Assembly: GCA_027296025.1 (NCBI GenBank)
Contig: JAPUJU010000142.1
Location: 1-9,099, forward strand
Direction: 5' to 3'
Source of the DNA: a bacterium
GTDB taxonomy: Bacteria; Krumholzibacteriota; Krumholzibacteriia; WVZY01
Length of the DNA: 9,099 bases
In this document: positions 1 to 6,385 of the stretch, piece after piece
Numbering within the stretch: position 1 is the first letter of the stretch
How the letters are laid out: each line of letters begins with the position of its first letter
Notes under the pieces: generated by a model
Told to the model about the DNA's origin: nothing
The model's database searches: none
What the model saw: the letters and a program-made list of their open reading frames with translations, nothing else
Translations under genes and position numbers: made by a program

Positions 1-2610
1 AGTGTCGGAATCTTTCTAATGGGAACGATCGCGAGTGTCGGCCTGCTGGGGTATCTCGAGCACGCGGGATTGATCATCCACTACAGCTGCTACGCAACGC
101 CTAACGGGATGTATCTCAACCCGATCTATCTGCTCGGGACCCTGCTCGTTATGGGCGGGTTCCTGAGCCTCGTAATGTTCCTGTCGAATACATTCCAGGA
201 TCATTTTCATCACTCCATGGATTCGCTGCGCCGTCAGGATATGGAATCCCGTAGTCGGATCGAGGATCTATCGCGACTCTACGACATCAGCCTCGGCATC
301 AACGCCGTTATTACGGTAGAGACGCTTCTGAAGATGGTTGCCAAGGAAGCGACGATTCTCGTCAGCGAACCGTGGGCGAGCATCATTCTCTTCGATCAGG
401 ACGGCGAAATCTCGCACTCGGTGTTCGTTGGTATTCCAAAGGGCCACAAACTCGTCCTCGGGACAAGAGTCCGGCCGGGTGGTCTGACTCAATGGCTCAT
501 CGATCACGAAGAAGCGCTGATCATCGAGGATGTGAAGAACGACCGCAGGACGAGTAAGAGCGAACTCTTGAAAGCATCAAAAATAGGTTCGTTGATCGGC
601 CTGCCGCTTCGAAACGGCAGGCAGACGATCGGCGTCATATACGTCGGCGACTTCGTAAAAAAACAGTTCGAGAACCGGCAACTTCGTCTTCTAACAATCA
701 TGAGTGATCAGATGGCGATTGCAATCGCCAAAAGCAAGCTTTACGAATCCATCCAGAAGAAGGTGGATGTCTATGAGAAACGGATAAACGAGCTCGAAGA
801 GGTCAATCACCTCAAGTCCGAATTTGTGTCCCACGTGTCGCACGAGCTTCGCACGCCGTTGACGTCCATAAAGGCGTATATCGAGACGCTCGAACACCAC
901 ATCGACGATCCAAAGTTCACTGAGAAAAAGGAGTTTCTGTCGATCGTAGCCCGGGAGACGGAGCGACTTATTCGAATCGTCGGCGACATCCTCGATGTGT
1001 CCAATATCGAGTTCGGACGGAAAACACTTCAGCACGAACGATTCGACCTCGGCGATATCATCACTGCTGTCGTGTCGATGCTTCAGCCGAAAATCGACGA
1101 AAAAAACATCACGATAGATGTAGAGCTGCCTGCCGGTCTCCCGAAGGTGGACGCGGATAAGGATCTTATCACCCAGGCGTTCATCAACCTTATTGGCAAC
1201 GCGTTGAAATACACGTTAGACGGAACGGCGATCTGGATCCGTGTGGAAGAGGATGCGGTGGACCTTAAGGTTTCGATCGAAGACGAAGGCATCGGGATCC
1301 CCCAGGAACAGGTTTCCAGGATCTTCGACAAGTACTACCGCGTCAAATCAGAGGATTCCAAACACTATGACGGCGTCGGGCTCGGGCTGGCCATCGTCAA
1401 GAACATTATCGACCAGCACGGTGGCGTCATTAAAGTAGAGAGTAGAGAACACGTTGGAAGCAAGTTCACGATCAGCATTCCCAAGGAACACTGTGTGAAC
1501 AATCTCCTCGACTACATGTCTCAGGGAATCGAGGACAAGTCGGGCATCTATGACATGCTCGCAGTGATCATGCGAATGGTGGCGGAGCTTCTGTCAGCGA
1601 AGATCATCTCCCTGATGCTTCTGGATCCAAGCCGCGAGGAGCTATTCATCAAGGTATCCTACGGGCTCGATCCGTGGATCGTCGACCAGACACGCGTAAA
1701 GGTGGGCGAAGGTATCGCCGGTATGGTGGCGAAGACTGGCGAGCCCCTGCTGATCGATGACATCGAAGAAAACGAGATCTACAGCACGCCGAACAACCCG
1801 CAGTACGAAACAATGTCGCTTCTAAGCGTGCCGCTCAAGCTCGGCAACGTCGTCGTGGGAGTCATCAATGTAAACAATAAGACGTCCGGTGTGTCGTTCA
1901 GCGAGGATGAAATGAACTTGCTACAGTCGTTTGCCAGGCGCATCGCAAACACCTTGGAGCGCGCGCGTGAGTCGGACGACGCCGGCGCCCATCTGAGACA
2001 AACCGTCGATGCGTTTGCAAAGATGATCGAGGTTCAAGTTGAGACGCGCTCGATCGAGCGGACGATTGATCTTTCACTGAAGCTCGCGAGGTGCTTGCGG
2101 TTACCGGAAAAGGACGTAACCGTCATTCAATACGTGGCGAGCGTGCACGACATCGGAATGACACAGGTCAGCGACGAGATCTTGAACAAGACGTTCAAAC
2201 TGACGATCGATGAAGTCGAGAAGATCCGCGAACATGCGAAACGCGGCGCCGATCTTATCCGGCCGCTCGAGTTCGTCGAACTCGTGAGCAACATTATTCT
2301 CTATCATCACGAACGAGTCGACGGACGGGGTTACCCGATGGGTCTCCGGGGCGACGATATTCCGATCGGGTCCCGGATTCTCGCCATTGTGGATGCGTAT
2401 CAGTCGATGACGACCAAACGGCCCTATCGCGAGCAACTCAGTCCGCAGGATGCTGTTCGGGAGCTCGTCGAGCACGGCGGCAAGCAATTCGACGCGGCTA
2501 TCGTCGACCACTTTATCGCGGTGCTGGCAGATGACGGCAAATTGCTCGTGGGCGAAGCCGTGGAAATGCGGCGACTCTTGAAAGACACGGAGAAAACGGG
2601 ACAGACCTGA
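1..2610 (+). CDS. Membrane sensor histidine kinase with C-terminal GAF and HD-GYP domains (5' partial)
   Basis: Probable inner-membrane signalling protein joining a histidine kinase to a cyclic-di-GMP phosphodiesterase-type domain. The frame is open to base 1, and the first ATG (base 19) has no Shine-Dalgarno and lies inside a hydrophobic stretch, so the true start is upstream. Numbering from that ATG: hydrophobic segments at about 1-17 and 36-57; GAF about 84-235; charged linker helix 236-265; HisKA with phosphoacceptor His275 in HELRTPLTSIKAY; HATPase_c about 375-490 with N box N390/N394, DEGIGIP from D422 and GVGLGLAI from G452; second GAF about 505-650; HD-GYP about 660-845. The HD-GYP has H710-D711, H739, H763-H764, DGRGYP (768-773) and D792. 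The Lys of the usual HDxGK is Met (HDIGM), and the His expected in the preceding helix is absent. No receiver domain is present. Its stop overlaps the start of the paralogue downstream. Domain calls are from motifs and are confident; phosphodiesterase activity is inferred. Confidence 0.93.
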   Translation, partial: SVGIFLMGTIASVGLLGYLEHAGLIIHYSCYATPNGMYLNPIYLLGTLLVMGGFLSLVMFLSNTFQDHFHHSMDSLRRQDMESRSRIEDLSRLYDISLGINAVITVETLLKMVAKEATILVSEPWASIILFDQDGEISHSVFVGIPKGHKLVLGTRVRPGGLTQWLIDHEEALIIEDVKNDRRTSKSELLKASKIGSLIGLPLRNGRQTIGVIYVGDFVKKQFENRQLRLLTIMSDQMAIAIAKSKLYESIQKKVDVYEKRINELEEVNHLKSEFVSHVSHELRTPLTSIKAYIETLEHHIDDPKFTEKKEFLSIVARETERLIRIVGDILDVSNIEFGRKTLQHERFDLGDIITAVVSMLQPKIDEKNITIDVELPAGLPKVDADKDLITQAFINLIGNALKYTLDGTAIWIRVEEDAVDLKVSIEDEGIGIPQEQVSRIFDKYYRVKSEDSKHYDGVGLGLAIVKNIIDQHGGVIKVESREHVGSKFTISIPKEHCVNNLLDYMSQGIEDKSGIYDMLAVIMRMVAELLSAKIISLMLLDPSREELFIKVSYGLDPWIVDQTRVKVGEGIAGMVAKTGEPLLIDDIEENEIYSTPNNPQYETMSLLSVPLKLGNVVVGVINVNNKTSGVSFSEDEMNLLQSFARRIANTLERARESDDAGAHLRQTVDAFAKMIEVQVETRSIERTIDLSLKLARCLRLPEKDVTVIQYVASVHDIGMTQVSDEILNKTFKLTIDEVEKIREHAKRGADLIRPLEFVELVSNIILYHHERVDGRGYPMGLRGDDIPIGSRILAIVDAYQSMTTKRPYREQLSPQDAVRELVEHGGKQFDAAIVDHFIAVLADDGKLLVGEAVEMRRLLKDTEKTGQT

Positions 2611-5600
2611 TGAATAGCATTTCGAGTGAATTATTCGCCAACGGAGTGGCAAACCCCTACCTGGTTTTTGTCGCAGTGCTGACAGGCATGGTAACGTTTG
2701 CCCTGTTCCAGGGTCGCGAAGCAATGGGTCGGAGGGACCTCAAGCCGTTGTTTGTGGTCCTCGCGACGTTCCTTCTCGGAAGAACTGTCATCATCGATGA
2801 TATGGAGTCGCTGCTCGGTTCGGGGGCGCAGCGATACTTCTGGTTTACCTTCCTCAATACTGTGGGGTTCTACTTTCTCTCCCAGTTCATTGTCGACCGG
2901 ATTCGGCCGGCCCGTAAGCTCGCCGACAAGGCACAGAGCTCCGACAACAACGAAGCACCACAGGAAACAGTTCCGACAAAACAGCTTTTCTACTTCGGCA
3001 TTTTCGGCGCGCTAACCTTCATCGTTCAGTTTCGAAACGGTTCCGTTCTCGATTTCGTTGCTGGACTGGCCAATATGGCATTGCTTGTCGTGAACATTCG
3101 CCTGGCGGCGTTCCTGATATTCCATGCGATTCGGCTGGAGTCGGACCAGAAGTTCAAGCATGTTGCGGCGATCACTTGTTTGGTGTTTGCGTCGGCCTGC
3201 TACCAGGTGACGACCTTCTTCTCGGATACGGCGACAATTGTTATTATTGCGGCAAGGGTCTTCGACGTCTCCGCGCTTTCGTTCGTTCTTGCACTGCTGA
3301 CACAAACGTATGTTTCGATGAGTGTCCGTTACAAGACGACCGCCGAGGAGCACCGCAAGGAGATGGAGGCGGCAAAGGCGGAGCTCCTGAAGCTCAGCAA
3401 CATCGCAACAAACATTTATGAGGATAGCAGTGACCTGATCAAGAAACAGAAGGGTCACACGCTGCAGTTCATGAAGAAGGTGGAAAGTCTCGAAAGAATC
3501 ATCCAGATCGGCATTTCGATGCAGCGCCGGCAGCGGTTGTCCGATCTTCTCCAGGGCGTCGTGGATCTCGTGCACGAGAATCTCGGTTTCAAGACGGTCA
3601 CGCTGAGATTGTTCAATAAAAAGAGCCAGAACTTCGAAACGAAAGCACACGTCGGATTGAGAGAGGAAGTACGGGACACCGTTCTCAACTACCGGATTCC
3701 GTATACGGAATACCAGAAGATGACCGAGCCGCGTTTTCGCGTCGGCCAAAGCTACTTTATCCGTGACGCGTCGACATGGCAGGGTGACGAACTCTCGACG
3801 AGCAAAACTGTGCGCGTCGAAGACACATGGGGAGAGATTGACATGCTCATCGTCCCGCTTGTCGACGACGAGGTCGAACCGGTCGGATACCTCTCTATGG
3901 AAAACCCCGAGGATTCCAAGCTCTCCGTCGTTGACGTGATCGATAATCTCGAAAGCATCGCCGGCCTCGCCGTGATCGCCATTCGCAACGCGTGGTTCTT
4001 TAAGGAAATGAAAGCCAAGAACGCGAAGCTCAGTGACTATGCCGAGAAGCTCGCCAGCCTGAATAAGTTGAAATCGAATTTCGTCGCAACGGTATCGCAC
4101 GAATTCCGTACCCCACTTACATCCATCCGCGCTTACTGCGACACGCTGATACGAAATGCCGACAAGGTCGACCGCGATCTGATGAAGCAGTTCCTGGGTG
4201 TGATCGACGAGGAGAGCGGGCGCCTGATGGCGTTGATCGACGACATCCTGGACTTCTCCCATATGGAATCCGGCGCCGTCAAGTTCGAGCGCGCCCCGTG
4301 TGACCTCAGGTCACTCGCCAAAGTGGCGATCGAGGACCTCAGGAAAAACTTTGACTCGAAAGAAGTGTCGTTGCAAACAAGCCTACCGAAGGAACCCGTC
4401 ATGTTGCGGGGTGAAGAGGATATGCTGCGGCAACTGCTCATCAACCTCCTTCACAATGCAGCGAAGTTTTCCAGCGAAGGTGGTAGCGTCCGTCTCGTTG
4501 TGAAAAATGAGACAGGCTCCGTACGAATCCTGGTGGAAGACGAGGGCACCGGTGTGCCGGACGACCAGCTGACAAAGATTTTTGAGCAGTTTCATCAGGC
4601 GGATTCGTCTGATGCGAGAGTGCACGGCGGATCGGGGCTGGGCCTGACGATCTGCAAGAACATTACCGACTGGCACGATGGCCGTATCTGGGTCGAGAAC
4701 ATTCCGAGCGGTGGCGCGCGCTTTGTCGTCGTGCTGCCGAAGAAGGAGGTCATCGTTCGTGCACACGCGCTCGACGTTACCAGCACGGTCCGCCGGTTCG
4801 AGATCGATCGCTTCCTCGAGCTCATGGTCGAGACGGTAGCGGAACTTCTCAACGTCCGAAAGGCATCAATCATGCTCCTCGACGAATCGGGGAAGGAGCT
4901 TCGAATCGAAAGCGCCGTCGGCATGGACGAGGAAATTGTCGAGCACGCCCGGGTGACGTTGGGGGAGGGAATTGCCGGAAAGGTCGCGCAGACCGGGCGC
5001 AGCATGCTGGTAACAAACATCGAAAAGGACGACCGCCTGACGCGAAGCAACAACGAGCTTCTCTACGGGTCGAAGTCCTTCCTGTCGGTGCCGATTCGTC
5101 ACGGGCAGAAAGTCGCAGGGGTTGTAAACATTTCGAGCCCGGCCGGCCGCTCCACGTTCACTGATAACGACCGCAAGCTTCTGGAGACATTCGTGGAGAG
5201 AATCTGCGTCGGGATGATGAAATTGAAACAGTTTGCCGACGTTGCGTCCGAGTACGAGAGTGTGCGAGAGACTTTCAAAGCGATCCTCGATGCCAAACGT
5301 TACATCGACGTTCAGTATGACGAACTGATCATGGCAACCACCGAACGGGTAAGCGAGAATCTGGGACTCAGCGATAGTACGGTTCAGGTCATCCGCTATG
5401 TCATGAATATATACGACCTCGGTTTGACGCAGGTCGGCTACCACATCATAAAGAAGCCGGGCGAGCTGACCCCGAAGGATCGCGAAGATGTCGAGAAACA
5501 CCCGCTTATCGGTTACGAACTTCTCGCGGCTATCGAAACGGACCCGCGAATCCAGGAAATCGTGCTGAACCATCACGAGAACTTCGACGGAACGGGTTAC

Positions 5601-5876
5601 CCGGGCAAGGTCAAGGGTGAAGCGATCCCTGTGGAGGCACGGATTATTCGTGTTGCCGACGCGTTGAGAGCCCTTGTCTCCGAACGTCCGTACCAGCGGC
5701 AGTACACACTCAGCGAGGCGATGGAGGTGATCCAGCACCGCGCGGGAACGTTCTTCGATCCGAGAATTGTGAAACATTTCGTACAAGTACTGGATGAAAT
5801 CGTGAAAGAGGAAGGCCAGGACAAAAGCGGAAAATCTGAAGAAAACCAAGAAGAGGAAACAATCGAACCCGGCTAG
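2610..5876 (+). CDS. Multi-pass membrane sensor histidine kinase with C-terminal GAF and degenerate HD-GYP domain
   Basis: Paralogue of the preceding protein, 1088 residues. Its ATG shares one base with the preceding TGA (TGATG), which suggests translational coupling; no strong Shine-Dalgarno is seen. About seven hydrophobic segments lie within residues 15-235, with a polar stretch at about 100-122. A charged coiled-coil-like helix (about 240-300) leads into GAF (about 300-468), HisKA with His497 in HEFRTPLTSIRAY, HATPase_c with N box N612/N616, DEGTGVP from D644 and GGSGLGLTI from G673, a second GAF (about 732-885) and HD-GYP (about 895-1060). The HD pair reads Tyr935-Asp936, so one metal-ligand His is lost and the HDxGK Lys is Leu. 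H964, H988-H989, DGTGYP (993-998) and D1017 remain. The last 25 residues are a highly charged, Glu-rich tail. The kinase core looks active. The HD-GYP may be inactive, altered, or a ligand-binding or partner-binding module. Membrane topology is an estimate by eye. Confidence 0.94.
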   Translation: MNSISSELFANGVANPYLVFVAVLTGMVTFALFQGREAMGRRDLKPLFVVLATFLLGRTVIIDDMESLLGSGAQRYFWFTFLNTVGFYFLSQFIVDRIRPARKLADKAQSSDNNEAPQETVPTKQLFYFGIFGALTFIVQFRNGSVLDFVAGLANMALLVVNIRLAAFLIFHAIRLESDQKFKHVAAITCLVFASACYQVTTFFSDTATIVIIAARVFDVSALSFVLALLTQTYVSMSVRYKTTAEEHRKEMEAAKAELLKLSNIATNIYEDSSDLIKKQKGHTLQFMKKVESLERIIQIGISMQRRQRLSDLLQGVVDLVHENLGFKTVTLRLFNKKSQNFETKAHVGLREEVRDTVLNYRIPYTEYQKMTEPRFRVGQSYFIRDASTWQGDELSTSKTVRVEDTWGEIDMLIVPLVDDEVEPVGYLSMENPEDSKLSVVDVIDNLESIAGLAVIAIRNAWFFKEMKAKNAKLSDYAEKLASLNKLKSNFVATVSHEFRTPLTSIRAYCDTLIRNADKVDRDLMKQFLGVIDEESGRLMALIDDILDFSHMESGAVKFERAPCDLRSLAKVAIEDLRKNFDSKEVSLQTSLPKEPVMLRGEEDMLRQLLINLLHNAAKFSSEGGSVRLVVKNETGSVRILVEDEGTGVPDDQLTKIFEQFHQADSSDARVHGGSGLGLTICKNITDWHDGRIWVENIPSGGARFVVVLPKKEVIVRAHALDVTSTVRRFEIDRFLELMVETVAELLNVRKASIMLLDESGKELRIESAVGMDEEIVEHARVTLGEGIAGKVAQTGRSMLVTNIEKDDRLTRSNNELLYGSKSFLSVPIRHGQKVAGVVNISSPAGRSTFTDNDRKLLETFVERICVGMMKLKQFADVASEYESVRETFKAILDAKRYIDVQYDELIMATTERVSENLGLSDSTVQVIRYVMNIYDLGLTQVGYHIIKKPGELTPKDREDVEKHPLIGYELLAAIETDPRIQEIVLNHHENFDGTGYPGKVKGEAIPVEARIIRVADALRALVSERPYQRQYTLSEAMEVIQHRAGTFFDPRIVKHFVQVLDEIVKEEGQDKSGKSEENQEEETIEPG

Positions 5877-5881
5877 ATCGT

Positions 5882-5898
5882 ACTGGCCAGTGGACTGG
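5882..5898 (+). repeat. Alternating ACTGG / CCAGT inverted repeat ahead of the receiver gene
   Basis: The short gap after the second kinase contains ACTGG-CCAGT-GG-ACTGG. The first two units form a perfect 10-base palindrome (5882-5891). The last two can fold as CCAG-TGGA-CTGG, a four-pair stem with a tetraloop, about 13 bases before the Shine-Dalgarno. It could be a small mRNA structure or a protein site, or chance. Nothing in the sequence decides between these. Confidence 0.3.
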
Positions 5899-5910
5899 TT
5901 AGACATTTGA

Positions 5911-5916
5911 AGGAGG
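5911..5916 (+). promoter_or_regulatory. Shine-Dalgarno of the receiver gene
   Basis: AGGAGG, a full match to the anti-Shine-Dalgarno core, sits nine bases before the ATG at 5926. It fixes that start codon and predicts strong independent initiation, in contrast to the coupled start of the second kinase and the leaderless-looking start of priA. Confidence 0.88.
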
Positions 5917-5925
5917 CGCCCCGCG

Positions 5926-6303
5926 ATGCAAAAGGGACGTATTCTCGTTGTAGATGACGAAAGCTACATACTCCATATTCTGGATTTCAGCCTCGGGGCG
6001 GAGGGCTTCGAGGTAGTTACGGCACCGAACGGCGAAAAGGCCGTCGAGAAAGCCAGGCAGCTTCAACCGGATCTAATCGTTCTCGATATCATGATGCCGG
6101 TTCTCGACGGCTACGAGACGTGTCGTCGCCTGAAGCAGCAGCCCGAGACCAAGGAGATTCCGGTGCTGTTGTTGACCGCGAAGGGGCGAGAGGTTGACAA
6201 GCGCCTGGGTTTCGATGTTGGGGCTGTGGACTATATTGTGAAGCCGTTCAGTCCGACCCGCTTGATTGAGCGGATCGAAGAAATCATCGGATGCAGAAAG
6301 TAA
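5926..6303 (+). CDS. Stand-alone CheY-like response regulator receiver protein
   Basis: A single receiver (REC) domain of 125 residues, cytoplasmic, that accepts phosphate from a histidine kinase. All conserved positions are visible: acidic pair D10-D11 in LVVDDE, phosphoacceptor D54 in VLDIMMP, switch T84 in LLLTAKG and K106 in VKPF. The chain ends about 15 residues after the KPF motif, so there is no DNA-binding or enzymatic output domain. It must act by protein-protein contact, as a phosphate sink, or as a phosphorelay intermediate. It lies 49 bases behind the second kinase, has its own strong Shine-Dalgarno and has no obvious promoter in the gap, so it is probably the last gene of the sensor operon and partner of both kinases. 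Family assignment is secure; the partner and output are inferred. Confidence 0.96.
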   Translation: MQKGRILVVDDESYILHILDFSLGAEGFEVVTAPNGEKAVEKARQLQPDLIVLDIMMPVLDGYETCRRLKQQPETKEIPVLLLTAKGREVDKRLGFDVGAVDYIVKPFSPTRLIERIEEIIGCRK

Positions 6304-6350
6304 CCCATGATGTTGCTTCCCCTCGAGGTTGTGGGAGTAGCCGGCGGCGC

Positions 6351-6379
6351 TTGCTCGTCCGCAGTCGTACGGCTATACT
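6351..6379 (+). promoter_or_regulatory. Predicted promoter for leaderless priA transcript
   Basis: TTGCTC (6351-6356) and TATACT (6374-6379) are separated by 17 bases, matching housekeeping-sigma -35 and -10 boxes. The -10 is five of six to consensus; the -35 is weaker. With the usual offset, transcription starts at 6386, exactly the A of the priA ATG. No Shine-Dalgarno lies before that ATG, which agrees with a leaderless mRNA. This is inference from base sequence only. Confidence 0.6.
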
Positions 6380-6385
6380 CACTCG

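Noticed and set aside
19..21. ATG at base 19 as the true start of the first kinase
   Set aside because: The frame is open to base 1, no ribosome binding site precedes it, and it falls within a hydrophobic helix, so the protein almost certainly starts left of the window.
2101..2724. Open frame on the - strand, 207 codons, spanning the junction of the two kinases
   Set aside because: It is a shadow of the HD-GYP coding region and of the start of the second gene. No motif or ribosome binding site argues for it.
3012..4262. Long open frame on the - strand, 416 codons
   Set aside because: It lies wholly inside the second kinase gene, whose GAF, HisKA and HATPase motifs are unmistakable. The antisense translation shows no recognisable motif, and such frames are expected opposite genes with G/C-ending codons.
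4866..5906. Long open frame on the - strand, 346 codons
   Set aside because: It is opposite the second GAF and HD-GYP coding part. Its product is rich in His and Arg without domain motifs, and it has no independent support.
1..6303. Hybrid-kinase phosphorelay within one protein
   Set aside because: Neither kinase contains a receiver or Hpt signature. The only receiver is the separate protein at 5926-6303.
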